Shown: piece after piece, positions 1 to 8,265 of the stretch
Numbering within the stretch: the first letter of the stretch is position 1
Layout of the letters: the number at the start of each line of letters is the position of its first letter
From: CAZQFV01 sp964592645
GTDB taxonomy: Bacteria; Chloroflexota; Chloroflexia; DTKN01
Assembly: GCA_964592645.1 (NCBI GenBank)
Contig: CAZQFV010000006.1
Coordinates: 62,001 to 126,000 of the forward strand
Length of the DNA: 64,000 bases
Direction of reading: 5' to 3'
Made by a program: the position numbers and the translations under genes
The notes under the pieces: generated by a model
Databases searched by the model: none
The model's input: the letters and a program-made list of their open reading frames with translations, nothing else
Told to the model about the DNA's origin: nothing

Positions 1-251
1 ACGTGACCATGGCCGCGGCCGCCGGGCTCTACGGCCCGCGCACGCTGGGCGTCCTCCTCACCGGCATCGGCAACGACGGGCTGGAGGGGTTCAGGGCGAT
101 CCGCCAGGCCGGCGGACGGACCATCGCCCAGGACCGCCAGACCAGCCTGATCTATGGCATGCCGCGCGCCGTCGCCGAGCAGGGCCTGGCCGACGAAATC
201 GTCCCGCTGGACCAGGTCGCCGCGGCCATCGAGCGCATCGTCGCGGAGTAA
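1..251 (+). CDS. cheB: Chemotaxis protein-glutamate methylesterase CheB, C-terminal end (partial)
   Basis: This is the last 83 or so residues of a CheB methylesterase; the start lies left of the window. The family removes methyl groups (and deamidates) on receptor glutamates and is activated by CheA. The visible part carries the family's conserved C-terminal pattern: LLTGIGNDGLEG, then IRQAGGRTIAQD, then YGMPRAVAEQG, which surround the catalytic Asp of the esterase domain. It ends 62 bases before cheA on the same strand, so the two probably form one chemotaxis operon. The receiver domain cannot be seen here. Confidence 0.9.
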   Translation, partial: VTMAAAAGLYGPRTLGVLLTGIGNDGLEGFRAIRQAGGRTIAQDRQTSLIYGMPRAVAEQGLADEIVPLDQVAAAIERIVAE

Positions 252-313
252 AGGAGTTGGCCCGTTCTAACGCTTCCCCGCGGATCTTGGGGCTCTGCCA
301 AGGGTGAGAAGCC

Positions 314-2371
314 GTGGAGATCTCCCAGTATCTAGATCTGTTCGTCGCCGAGGCCCAGGACCACCTCCAGGAAATGAACCAGGCGCTTCTGGCCCTGGAG
401 GAAGAGCCGGACAACCTGGTCCACCTGGAGGCCTTCTTTCGGGCCGCGCACACCCTCAAGGGCATGTCGGCGGCGCTCGGCCTGGGCCACGTGGCCGGCC
501 TGGCTCACGAGATGGAGGACGTGCTGGACCTCCTGCGGAAGCGCGAGCGCCGCCTGAACCCCGACCTGGCCACGGTCCTCTTCCGCTGCCTGGACGTCCT
601 TTCCGGTCAGGTGCGGCGCATCGCGGCGGGCGAGGCGGCCGGCGAGGACACCGCCGAGATGCAGGCCGCGCTGCGGGCCGCGCTGGAGACCCCGGCGGCG
701 CCGGCCCCTCCCCCCGCGGTCCCGGCCGCGCCGGGGCAGGGCTGGGACCTGCGCGTGGAGATCGCTCCCGATTGCCAACTCAAGGGGCCGCGCGCCTTCC
801 TGGTGCTGAAAAAGGCCCGGCGGATCGCCCCTCTCCAGGGCAGCGACCCCCCGGAGGCGGCGCTGCGCGCCGGCCGGTACGAGAGCTCCTTCCGCCTCTT
901 CTTCCCGCCCGAGGCCGCCGCTGCCGAGCTGCAGCGGGCCCTCCTGGCCACGGCCGAGGTGGTGGCGGTCAGCGTTCGGGGGCTCGGGGAAGGGGGCCCG
1001 GTCGGGCCGGCCTCCAGCGCCCCCTCTTCGCCGGCCCGGCGGGAAAAGGCCCAAGCCCCGCCGGCAAAGCCCCCGGCCCGGCCCCTTTCCCCGCCCCCCG
1101 CGCCCGAGAAGCCGGCCCCGCCGGCCGCTGCCGAGGAAGGCGCCGCCGGCGCGCCCACCGCCCCCATGGTGCGCATCAGGGTGAGCCTGCTGGACCGCCT
1201 GCTGGAGGCGGTCGCCGAGCTGGTGATCAACCGCAGCCGCATGGTCCAGGTTGCCCGCCGCCACGCCCTGCCCGACCTGGAGGATGCCGTCGAGGGCTAC
1301 ACCACCACCCTCAACCGCCTGCAGGAAGCGGTGTTGGCCATGCGCATGACCCCCGTGGCCCAGGTGCTGAGCCGCTTCCCGCGCATGGTGCGCGACCTGG
1401 CCCACACGCAGGGCAAAGAGGTGCACTTTGAGATGCAGGGGGCCGAGCTGGAGCTGGACCGCACAATCCTGGACAAGATCGCCGATCCCCTGGTGCACCT
1501 GCTGCGCAACGCCGTGGACCACGGCGTCGAGATGCCCGAGGATCGCCGGCGCCTGGGCAAGCCCCTGCCGGCGCGCATCACGCTGCGCGCCCAGCGCCTG
1601 CAGGACAAGGCCGCCATCGAGGTGCTCGACGACGGGCCCGGCATGGACGCCGAGCGGATCGGCCGGCTGGCGATCGAACGGGGCATCGTCACGCCGCAGG
1701 AGCTGGCCGAGATGGACGAGGCCGCCGTGTTGGAGCTGGTCTGCCGGCCGGGGTTCTCCACCAAGGTCGAGATCAGCGGGGTGTCGGGGCGGGGCGTGGG
1801 CATGGACGTGGTCAAGCGCGCCATGGACGAGGTCGGGGGGACGCTGGTGATCGAGACCGCGCCCGGCCAGGGCACCTGCTTCCGGATGGTCCTGCCGCTG
1901 ACGATGGCCATCCTCACGGCGCTGCTGGTGCAGGCCGACGGCGAGACCTACGCCCTGCCGCTGACCCACGTGATCCGCACGCTGGACGTGCCGGCCGGCG
2001 CCATCCGCCGGCTGCACGAGCAGGCGGTGTGCGATTGGGAGGAGAGGATCCTGCCGCTGGTGCGGCTGGGAGAGCTGCTGGGATCGACCGGCCGGCAGGG
2101 AGCCGGGAGCCCCGGCAGCCTGTTGGCGGCGGAGCCGGACGCCATCTTTCCCACGGTGATCGTCGAGCGCGGCCGCCAGCGCTACGGGCTGGTGGTGGAC
2201 GAGATCACCGGCAAGGAAGAGATCGTACTCAAGCCCCTGGCGCGGCTGCTGCAGCAGATCGAGCCGCTGGCCGGGGCCACCATCCGCGGCGAAGGCCAGA
2301 TCGTCCTGGTCTTGGATATCCCCAGCCTGGTGCGCCAGTTGGCCCGGGAAGAGGGCGGGAGGGGCCGATGA
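314..2371 (+). CDS. cheA: Chemotaxis histidine kinase CheA
   Basis: The 685-residue sensor kinase couples receptors to CheY and CheB by phosphotransfer. Domains in order are an HPt domain (residues 1-110) with the phospho-acceptor His46 in AAHTLKG, a probable P2 regulator-binding domain (about 145-230) between Pro/Ala-rich linkers, the P3 dimerisation helices and the ATPase domain (N box LLRNAVDHG, G1 DDGPGMD, G2 GRGVGMDVV), and a C-terminal CheW-like domain. All catalytic boxes look intact, so it should be active. I chose the GTG at 314, which begins the typical MEISQYLDLF start of the HPt domain. Its stop overlaps the next gene's ATG. Confidence 0.95.
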   Translation: MEISQYLDLFVAEAQDHLQEMNQALLALEEEPDNLVHLEAFFRAAHTLKGMSAALGLGHVAGLAHEMEDVLDLLRKRERRLNPDLATVLFRCLDVLSGQVRRIAAGEAAGEDTAEMQAALRAALETPAAPAPPPAVPAAPGQGWDLRVEIAPDCQLKGPRAFLVLKKARRIAPLQGSDPPEAALRAGRYESSFRLFFPPEAAAAELQRALLATAEVVAVSVRGLGEGGPVGPASSAPSSPARREKAQAPPAKPPARPLSPPPAPEKPAPPAAAEEGAAGAPTAPMVRIRVSLLDRLLEAVAELVINRSRMVQVARRHALPDLEDAVEGYTTTLNRLQEAVLAMRMTPVAQVLSRFPRMVRDLAHTQGKEVHFEMQGAELELDRTILDKIADPLVHLLRNAVDHGVEMPEDRRRLGKPLPARITLRAQRLQDKAAIEVLDDGPGMDAERIGRLAIERGIVTPQELAEMDEAAVLELVCRPGFSTKVEISGVSGRGVGMDVVKRAMDEVGGTLVIETAPGQGTCFRMVLPLTMAILTALLVQADGETYALPLTHVIRTLDVPAGAIRRLHEQAVCDWEERILPLVRLGELLGSTGRQGAGSPGSLLAAEPDAIFPTVIVERGRQRYGLVVDEITGKEEIVLKPLARLLQQIEPLAGATIRGEGQIVLVLDIPSLVRQLAREEGGRGR

Positions 2372-3141
2372 GCGAGGCCGGCAGCTCCCAGCAGCTCTAT
2401 TTCCTCTACGAGCTGGCCAAGGTGCTGGCATCCTCGATCAACCTGGCAGAGGTGACGGAGTTGGCCCTCGACGGCGCCTGTGCCCTGCTGGGGACGGAGC
2501 AGGGGTTCCTCTACTTCCTGGACGAGCAGGGGGAGCTGGCCCCGCACGCCAGCCGCGGGTTGACGACCACGGAGCTGGAGGGCCTGGCCGACTATCTATG
2601 GGGGGATATCGGCGAACGGCGGCCGGCGACCGCGGCCCACCCAAAGAGCATGGCCGGGGCGGTGCTGGCCGCGCCGCTGGTGGCCCACAACCAGGTGCAG
2701 GGGGCGGTGGGCGTGGCCACTGTCTATGAGCGCCACTTTACTCCCGCCGAGAAAGAGCGCCTCTCCGCCGTGGCCCACCTGGTCTCGTTGGCGTTGGAGA
2801 ACGCCCGCCTGCACGAAAAGGCGCAGCGCGAGCTGGCCATCCTGCGGCGGCTGATGCAGGCGGTGCACAAAATGGCCGAGGGCCAACTGACGCCGGCCGA
2901 GGCCGCCGAACTGGAGCAGGTCGAGGGCTGGGACGACGTCAGCCGCCTGGGGCAGCTCTTTGGGCAGATGGCCAGGCAGGTCATCCGCCGCGAGGAGGAC
3001 CTGCGCCGGGAAGTGGAGAGCCTGCGCATCCAGATCGACGAGACCAAGCGCCGGCGCCAGGTGGCCGAGATCACCGAGACCCAGTACTTTCAGGAACTGC
3101 GCAAAAAGGCGCGGGAGATGCGGGTGCGGGAAGAGGACTGA
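2368..3141 (+). CDS. GAF domain protein with C-terminal coiled coil
   Basis: The 257-residue soluble protein overlaps the cheA stop by four bases (ATGA), so it is co-translated with the kinase. Residues of about 10-165 form a GAF-type sensory fold beginning LYFLYELAKVLASS, ending in a long helix LVSLALENARLHEKAQ. Residues 165-257 are strongly charged and heptad-like, including the pattern ITETQYFQELRKKAREMR, which occurs at the ends of several signalling proteins in Chloroflexota and Cyanobacteria. No output enzyme domain is present. It may be a soluble sensor or scaffold feeding into CheA; the ligand cannot be told from the sequence. Confidence 0.85.
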   Translation: MSEAGSSQQLYFLYELAKVLASSINLAEVTELALDGACALLGTEQGFLYFLDEQGELAPHASRGLTTTELEGLADYLWGDIGERRPATAAHPKSMAGAVLAAPLVAHNQVQGAVGVATVYERHFTPAEKERLSAVAHLVSLALENARLHEKAQRELAILRRLMQAVHKMAEGQLTPAEAAELEQVEGWDDVSRLGQLFGQMARQVIRREEDLRREVESLRIQIDETKRRRQVAEITETQYFQELRKKAREMRVREED

Positions 3142-3177
3142 GTCGGGGACGCGCCGCCGGCCTCGCTGGGGTCGGGA

Positions 3178-5934
3178 CTACCCCAAGATCCCCAGGGCCC
3201 GGGCCCGGGCCACGGCCTGGGTGCGGCTCTGGACCTCCAGCTTGCCGTAGATGTGGTTGACGTGCCGCTTGACCGTCCCCGGGGCGATGACCAGCTTTTC
3301 GGCGATAGCGGCGTTGGACAGCCCCGCGGCGATGAGGGCCAGCACCTCGAGCTCACGCCGGCTGAGCGGCTCCACCAGGGGCTGAGCGGCCAGGTGTGCC
3401 GGCCGGCCGGGGAGCCCGGCGTACGCCAGGAGCCGGTCCACAAAGGGCGGGGCGGCGCGGCGGACCGCGGGGAGCAGGGCCAGGATGCGCTCATCGGCGT
3501 CAAGAAAGGCCCGGAAATAGTCTTCCGGCGCGGCCAGCTGCAGGGCGGCCGCGAGCAGCTCGCGGGCGGCCGGCCGGCCGCCGGACAGCTCCGCGGCCAG
3601 GGCTTGCAGGATGAGGACGGCAATGCGCGGGCGGTCCATGGTGTGCTCGGCAGTGTACTGCTCCAGGCGCGCCAGCAGCCCCTGGGCCTCGGCCAGCCGG
3701 CCCTCGGCCAGCAGCAGTTGGGCATAGAGCAACTGCTGATCCAGCCGCAGGTAGGTCACGGGCTCCTCCGGGGTGAGGCCGGCCGCCTCGGCCCAGCGCC
3801 GGACAAAGGGCAGGTCGCCCTGTCGAAAGCGCAGGGCCGCCTCGTAGGTGAGTATCCAGGCAGGATCGGAGAAACCGGTCTGCACGGTCAGGCGGTAGGC
3901 CCGCTGCAGCGCGTCGAGCGCCGCCTCGCGCTCGCCCCGGGCAAAGCGGGTCGGCGCGGCCAGGGCCTGGGCGAAGGCATCGACGTTGGCCAACCCCAGC
4001 CGCCGACCGAGGGCCAGGCTGCGCTCGAAGCACTCGTGGGCCTGTTGTAGTTCATTGGCCTCATAGTGCAGCATCCCCAGCCGGCTCAGGATCAGGCTGC
4101 TTATTGGGGAGAGGTGCCCCGAGGCATCGGTGTAGCGGGAGATGGCCTCCTCACAAAAGGCCACGGCCGCGCGGCGTTTCCCGTGGTTGTTGAGGACCAG
4201 GGCCAGGGACATCTCGACCATCGTCAGCGAGATCTGGTTGCCGGCCGACAGGCTGACGCGCCGGGCCTCGCGCAGCGTGGCGATGGCCCCGGCGATGTCG
4301 CCCAACGACTCCTGGGACTCGGCCATGCTCCAGAGGGCAATGCTGCGCCAGTGCGGCTGGCCTGGATCGAGGCGCTGCAGCGCCTGCGCGGCCAGTTCCA
4401 CGGCGCGCGCATAGTCCTGGGATCCCATCACGGCCAAGAAGCAGCGCAGGGTCAGGAGATGGCCCATGGCCGGCGAGTCCAGCGCCTCGGCGCCGGCTTG
4501 GCGCAGGCTTTCCTCGGCCAGGCGGGCATTCTCCTCGGCGGCGGCCAGCTCGCCATCCAGGCAAAAGGCCCAGCCCCGGAAGATGAGCAGGTCCCGATCG
4601 CCCTGCACCAGCTCCTCCGGCAGGGCCTCCAGCCAACCGCGCACCGTCTTGACAGCTCCCTCCAGGAGCGTCCCCTCGACGGCGCGGCGCACGAGGGCGC
4701 CGGCCGGCCCGAAATCGCCGGATACGGCGGCATAGCGCAGCCCGTGCCGAATGGCCGGCTCCACCGCCTCCTGGGCGGCGTACCAGTCCATGGCCCGCCG
4801 GTGCAGCACGGCCTGGTCTTCCGGCGCCAGCAGGCCGCGCAGGACCTCGGCAAAGAGGCGGTGGTAGCGGTACCACTCGCGCCGCTGGTCGAGCGGGACC
4901 ACAAAAAGATTGGCCCGCTCCAACTGCTCCAGGATTTCCTTGCTGCCCGTCTCCCCGGTCACGGCGTCGCACAGCGGAGCGGTCAGCCGGTCGAGGATGG
5001 ACGTGGCGCAGAGAAAGGACCGCATCTCCTCCGGCTGCCGCTGGACGACCTCGGCGACCAGATAGTCCATCACGTAGCGGTTGTCGCCGCGGAAGCCCAG
5101 GACAAAGGCCCCGGAATCGTCGCTCTTTTCCTGCCAGGAGAGCGCCGCCAGTTGCAGGCCGGCGGCCCAACCTTCAGTGCACTGGGCCAGCGCGGCGACG
5201 GTGTCGTCGGAGACATCCAGCCCCATCGTCCGGCGCAGAAAGGCAGCGGTCTCCTCGACGGTGAAGCGCAGCTCCTGCTCGCCGAGCTGGGTGATCTGGC
5301 CGCGCGCCCGCAGCCGAGGGAGCGGCAGCGGCGGCTCCTGGCGCGTCAGCAGGACCAGGTGCAGTTGGGGCGGCTGGTGCTCCAGGAGGAACGCCACGGC
5401 GCGGTGGACTTCCGGGGCAACGATCACCTGGTAATCGTCGAGGACCAGGACCATGGGCCGGTCCTCGGCAGCGATGTCGTTGATCAGCATGGCGATCAGC
5501 GACTCGGGCGGAGGAACCTGGGGCCCCAGGAGCCCCTCCTGGGCCATGCGGCCGATGTTGGGAGATAGCCTCTGCAAGGCGGCGACGAAGTAGGCAAGGA
5601 AAGTGGCGGGGTCGTTGTCGGCTTCGTCCAGGGAAAGCCAGGCCAGCCTCGGCCTCCCTCCTCCCCCCCGGCTTCCCGCCCCCTCTCCGGCTTCGCCGGA
5701 GGAGGGCAGGCCGGCCAGCCAGGCACCGACCAGCGTCGTCTTGCCAAAGCCGGCCGGCGCGGCGACGAGCGTGAGACGGTGCCCATGGTCCAGGCCCTCG
5801 TCCAACAGGGCCAGCAGGCGCGGGCGAGGCACGAGGTTGGGCCGCGGCGGCGGGCTGAGCAGCTTCGTGGCCAGGAGCGCCCGGCGAGGCCGGGGCTCGG
5901 CCGGCGCAGCAGGGGCCAGCAGCTCGTCGGGCAT
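3178..5934 (-). CDS. MalT-type LuxR-family ATP-dependent transcriptional regulator
   Basis: This 918-residue protein is a large STAND-class activator. It has an N-terminal NTPase with Walker A AAPAGFGKTTLV (about residues 58-69) and Walker B-like MVLVLDDYQVI, a central helical TPR-like region, and a C-terminal LuxR helix-turn-helix (SRRELEVLALIAAGLS... APGTVKRHVNHIY). Family members bind an inducer and ATP, oligomerise and activate target promoters. I chose the ATG at 5934 because GGAGAGG lies just upstream; a longer in-frame extension has no such site. A TATAAT on the minus strand at 6003-5998, preceded by TGA, is a possible extended -10. The target genes are not evident. Confidence 0.92.
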   Translation of the reverse strand: MPDELLAPAAPAEPRPRRALLATKLLSPPPRPNLVPRPRLLALLDEGLDHGHRLTLVAAPAGFGKTTLVGAWLAGLPSSGEAGEGAGSRGGGGRPRLAWLSLDEADNDPATFLAYFVAALQRLSPNIGRMAQEGLLGPQVPPPESLIAMLINDIAAEDRPMVLVLDDYQVIVAPEVHRAVAFLLEHQPPQLHLVLLTRQEPPLPLPRLRARGQITQLGEQELRFTVEETAAFLRRTMGLDVSDDTVAALAQCTEGWAAGLQLAALSWQEKSDDSGAFVLGFRGDNRYVMDYLVAEVVQRQPEEMRSFLCATSILDRLTAPLCDAVTGETGSKEILEQLERANLFVVPLDQRREWYRYHRLFAEVLRGLLAPEDQAVLHRRAMDWYAAQEAVEPAIRHGLRYAAVSGDFGPAGALVRRAVEGTLLEGAVKTVRGWLEALPEELVQGDRDLLIFRGWAFCLDGELAAAEENARLAEESLRQAGAEALDSPAMGHLLTLRCFLAVMGSQDYARAVELAAQALQRLDPGQPHWRSIALWSMAESQESLGDIAGAIATLREARRVSLSAGNQISLTMVEMSLALVLNNHGKRRAAVAFCEEAISRYTDASGHLSPISSLILSRLGMLHYEANELQQAHECFERSLALGRRLGLANVDAFAQALAAPTRFARGEREAALDALQRAYRLTVQTGFSDPAWILTYEAALRFRQGDLPFVRRWAEAAGLTPEEPVTYLRLDQQLLYAQLLLAEGRLAEAQGLLARLEQYTAEHTMDRPRIAVLILQALAAELSGGRPAARELLAAALQLAAPEDYFRAFLDADERILALLPAVRRAAPPFVDRLLAYAGLPGRPAHLAAQPLVEPLSRRELEVLALIAAGLSNAAIAEKLVIAPGTVKRHVNHIYGKLEVQSRTQAVARARALGILG

Positions 5935-6034
5935 GGCCGTCCTCTCCAACCGGGCTCGGCAAGAGTCTTCCAAAGACGCGCATCACGAACAGCTCCTATT
6001 ATATCACATCTGTCCGCGAGGACTTGGCGAACCC

Positions 6035-7180
6035 TCACGCCAGCCGAAGGACCCGCCCCAGGAGCGGCGTCTTCCTGCCGATGGCCCGCTCCGGGCACAT
6101 CTCCTGGCAGCAGTAACAGCGGATGCAGCGGTCGTAATCGTAGCGCGGGGGGCGGTCGCGCCCGTCGCGGAACTGCAGCGCCTTGCCAGGGACCGGGCAG
6201 GCGGCCACACAGAGCCCGCAGCGGACACAGCGGCGGGGGTCTATGGCCGGCCGCGGGACCACCAGCCGCTTGATGGTGTTATAGTAGGTATACGAGGCGT
6301 TGCTGTAGACCGGCTTGCGCACCACCTGGAAGTCTCCCCGGATAAAGTCCGAGAGGGTATCCCCGACATACTCGATGTCCTCCTCTCCGTACCGGCCCAG
6401 GCCGGCCCGCTGACCCACCACCGAGGTAGGCATAAAGGCGGGGTCCAGGTCCACCAGCCGGCAGGCCGTCGCGTCCACGGCCACCGGGTCGGTGGACAGG
6501 ATCAGGACGTTCAGCGCCTGGGGGTCGCCGCTGCGCGGCCCGTTACCCTCCATGGCCACCACGGCATCGAGCACGTGCAGCCGCGGCCGCAGGCGCAGGT
6601 TGATGTCGACCAGCAGCCCGCAAAAGTCCATGATGTCCTGGAACTGGACATGGTAGAGCGCCTTGCGCTTCCCGGGGATGCAGCCGAACAGGTTCTTGAC
6701 CGCCCCGGTGAGGCGGGTGAGCTGGTGGGTCTTGAGCTTGGGCAGGTTGACGATACCGTCGCACTCGTGGACCGCCCGGGCGACGGGGAAGCGACGCACG
6801 AGACGGCCGGACGGGTGGTCCAAGGAGCCGCCGTTGGAAAAGTCGCCCGGCGCCGCGCCGCTGCGCCGGCCGGCCTCCTCCAGGCCCGACCTTCTGACGG
6901 CGTGGGCCTCGTTCTCCAGCCCCGGCGAGTCGCCGAAGGAGACGACGGCCCCGCCCGCGGCGAAGAGACGGGCGCAGCCGGCCAGCACCTCCGGGTGGGT
7001 GGTCACCGCCTTCTCCGGGCCGTCCCCGGCCAGGATATTGGGCTTCAGCAGGATGCGTTCGCCGGGCCGCACGAAACGTCCCAGGCCGCCCAGGAGATCG
7101 ATCCCGCGCCGCAGCGCGGCATCGACCACCGGCGCATCGTATCCAGCACAGCGCACAACCGCTACCGTAGAACGGTCCAT
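6035..7180 (-). CDS. DUF362 domain protein with 2x[4Fe-4S] ferredoxin domain
   Basis: The 381-residue protein has a DUF362 domain (residues about 1-310; ILLKPNIL, FGDSPG, NLPKLKTH) followed by a bacterial-type ferredoxin domain with two cysteine sets, CVRCGLCVAACP and CIRCYCCQEMCP. Members of this family are iron-sulfur proteins of mostly unknown role; some are thought to take part in electron transfer or cofactor maturation. No signal peptide or membrane segment is visible, so it should be cytoplasmic. It is monocistronic as far as can be seen. The region upstream of its ATG carries a GC-rich repeat and the end of a broken SDR gene. Confidence 0.9.
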   Translation of the reverse strand: MDRSTVAVVRCAGYDAPVVDAALRRGIDLLGGLGRFVRPGERILLKPNILAGDGPEKAVTTHPEVLAGCARLFAAGGAVVSFGDSPGLENEAHAVRRSGLEEAGRRSGAAPGDFSNGGSLDHPSGRLVRRFPVARAVHECDGIVNLPKLKTHQLTRLTGAVKNLFGCIPGKRKALYHVQFQDIMDFCGLLVDINLRLRPRLHVLDAVVAMEGNGPRSGDPQALNVLILSTDPVAVDATACRLVDLDPAFMPTSVVGQRAGLGRYGEEDIEYVGDTLSDFIRGDFQVVRKPVYSNASYTYYNTIKRLVVPRPAIDPRRCVRCGLCVAACPVPGKALQFRDGRDRPPRYDYDRCIRCYCCQEMCPERAIGRKTPLLGRVLRLA

Positions 7181-7212
7181 CTTGACCTCCCTGGCAGGGA
7201 CGGCCCGGGCGG

Positions 7213-7276
7213 TCGCCCCGCAGGCGGGGCGGGGGCCAACCCCGCCCCTACAAGAACGCCCTCCGGCTCAATGGCC
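7213..7276. repeat. GC-rich dispersed palindromic repeat, copy a
   Basis: The stretch contains the core GGCGGGGCGGGGGCCAACCC followed by CGCCCCTACAAGAACGCCC and ends CAATGGCCG. Copies b (29737-29840) and c (58541-58615) share the CCCTAC/CCCTGC-AAGAAC core and the terminal ATGGCSG. The G-rich and C-rich halves are complementary and could fold as a hairpin on either strand. It lies between the DUF362 gene start and the SDR remnant. Confidence 0.6.
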
Positions 7277-7283
7277 GAGCTTA

Positions 7284-7850
7284 TTATACACGATCTGCCA
7301 GGGGAGCGCCTAACGGGGCGGCGAAGGCCTCGCCCCGGGCGGACGTCCACCCCCAGAAGTTGGCCACGACGGCGGAGACGGCCCATTGCGGCACGACCTT
7401 GCTCACGGACGCCAGCGCCCGGTTCAGGACGCCGGGGACGATCACCGCACGGCCGGCGAGCATCCCACGCACGGCGCGCCTGGCCACCTGGCCGGCATCC
7501 ATGCAGGTCAGCTTCGCCGCCAGGCCGCCGGCGGCGATCTTTTCCCGGCACAGATGGTTCGTGCGGATGCCGTTCGGGCAGAGCACGCTCACGCGCACCG
7601 GCGTGGCGCGCATCTCTTCGCGCAGCGCCAGGCTAAAGTGGACGATGAACGCCTTGGACGGCGCATAGACCGGCATAAAGGGCATCGGGAAGAAGGCCGC
7701 CAGGCTGGCCACGTTCAGCAGGAAGGCCGAGGGGTGGCCCCGCAGCTCGGGCAACAGCAGGTGCGTGAGCTTGACCATCGCCAGGTTGTTGAGCAGGATG
7801 CAGGTCTCGTTCTCTTGTAGCGTCGAGTCCTCGAAGCAGAAAAGATCGTG
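7284..7850 (-). pseudogene. 5'-truncated short-chain dehydrogenase/reductase remnant
   Basis: The reading frame encodes the C-terminal two thirds of an SDR of the DltE-like type: ILLNNLAMVKLTHLLLPEL, the strand FLLNVASLAAFFP, the catalytic YAPSK (Y-x-x-x-K) and the following LCPNGIRT. The N-terminal Rossmann part with the glycine-rich cofactor motif is missing. Upstream of about 7850 the frame runs into sequence unlike any SDR, and a strong divergent promoter starts at 7859. Without the nucleotide-binding half it should not be functional. The boundary is approximate, read from where the family similarity stops. Confidence 0.75.
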
Positions 7851-7858
7851 CTCGGCTC

Positions 7859-7886
7859 TTGACAAAACGACTTTCCCGGGTATAAT
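7859..7886 (+). promoter_or_regulatory. Perfect-consensus sigma-70 promoter of the GH113 leader
   Basis: TTGACA (7859-7864), a 16-base spacer and TATAAT (7881-7886) match both hexamers exactly. Transcription should start near 7893 and run about 370 nt before the glycosidase ATG at 8266, through the tandem RNA elements. It abuts the broken end of the SDR remnant. Confidence 0.85.
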
Positions 7887-8040
7887 CGGGATGTGGGGGC
7901 AAGGGCGGGTTACGATTTCCCCTGGTCGACGATATGCGGCCGGCCTTTGGGGCCAGCTCCCGTGAGCGTGACCCAGATTCCAGAAGATCCGGCGCCGGCG
8001 CGGTAGAATGATGGCGTTCACCCTATGGGGGCGGATGCAC

Positions 8041-8123
8041 GGGTAGCTGCCGGGTAGAAGCGATGAAGTCCGGCTCGTAGTTGGACGCCTGAACCGGACG
8101 GAGCCAATGGCGTAACCGGCTAC
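8041..8123 (+). ncRNA. Tandem structured RNA element, unit 1 (riboswitch-like, class not recognised)
   Basis: Unit 1 has a conserved core at 8057-8117 starting GAAGCGATGAA. A hairpin pairs 8068-8076 with 8091-8099 (GTCCGGCTC with GAACCGGAC, one C-A mismatch) around a 14-nt loop GTAnnTGGACGCCT. A small hairpin GCC-AAT-GGC follows, inside GGAGCCAATGGCGTA. An outer stem GCCGG (8049-8053) with CCGGC (8116-8120) closes the unit. Unit 2 lies exactly 94 nt downstream, and its core aligns without gaps (46 of 61 identical), with changes concentrated in paired positions. I do not recognise the motif as a known riboswitch class. Confidence 0.7.
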
Positions 8124-8140
8124 TCTAACAACCGATGTTC

Positions 8141-8222
8141 CGTCGTAACGGAAGCGATGAAACCCGACCTGTATCTGGACGCCTGGGTCGGGCGGAGCTG
8201 GTGGCGTACCCCGCCGTTTTTT
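8141..8222 (+). ncRNA. Tandem structured RNA element, unit 2, ending in a U-tract
   Basis: The core at 8151-8211 repeats unit 1. Its main hairpin pairs CCCGACCT (8163-8170) with GGGTCGGG (8185-8192), which differs from unit 1 by compensatory C-G/U-A, A-U/G-C and C-G/U-A exchanges and one U.G/C-G pair. The hairpin loop GTAnnTGGACGCCT, the GGAGC and the TGGCGTA strings are identical in both units. AACGG (8147-8151) can pair with CCGTT (8214-8218) as a closing stem, directly followed by TTTTTT (8217-8222), which resembles an intrinsic terminator. Confidence 0.65.
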
Positions 8223-8235
8223 GTGTTGGCGACGG
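8211..8235 (+). promoter_or_regulatory. Possible expression platform after the tandem RNA
   Basis: The segment CCGCCG-TTTTTT (8211-8222) forms the 3' side of unit 2's closing stem plus a U-run. The same CCGCCG can instead pair with GGCGaCGG at 8227-8234. Two mutually exclusive structures around a U-tract, 30-45 nt before the ATG, are what a transcription- or translation-controlling riboswitch would need. This is an inference by eye. Confidence 0.4.
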
Positions 8236-8265
8236 TGGGCCCCTTGGAACCATCGAGGTGGCCAC

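Noticed and set aside
332..2431. A 699-residue open frame on the minus strand opposite cheA
   Set aside because: It is an antisense shadow caused by GC-rich codon bias; its translation is low-complexity His/Gln/Gly/Arg and cheA is complete on the other strand.
3142..3177. A terminator between the GAF gene and the convergent regulator gene
   Set aside because: The 36-base gap is GC-rich but shows no convincing stem followed by a T-run.
8041..8222. Tandem RNA as a cyclic-di-GMP type I, glycine or guanidine-II riboswitch
   Set aside because: The GGACGC string recalls the c-di-GMP class, but the flanking CACGCA and GCAAA elements are missing; the glycine and guanidine-II hallmark motifs are also absent.
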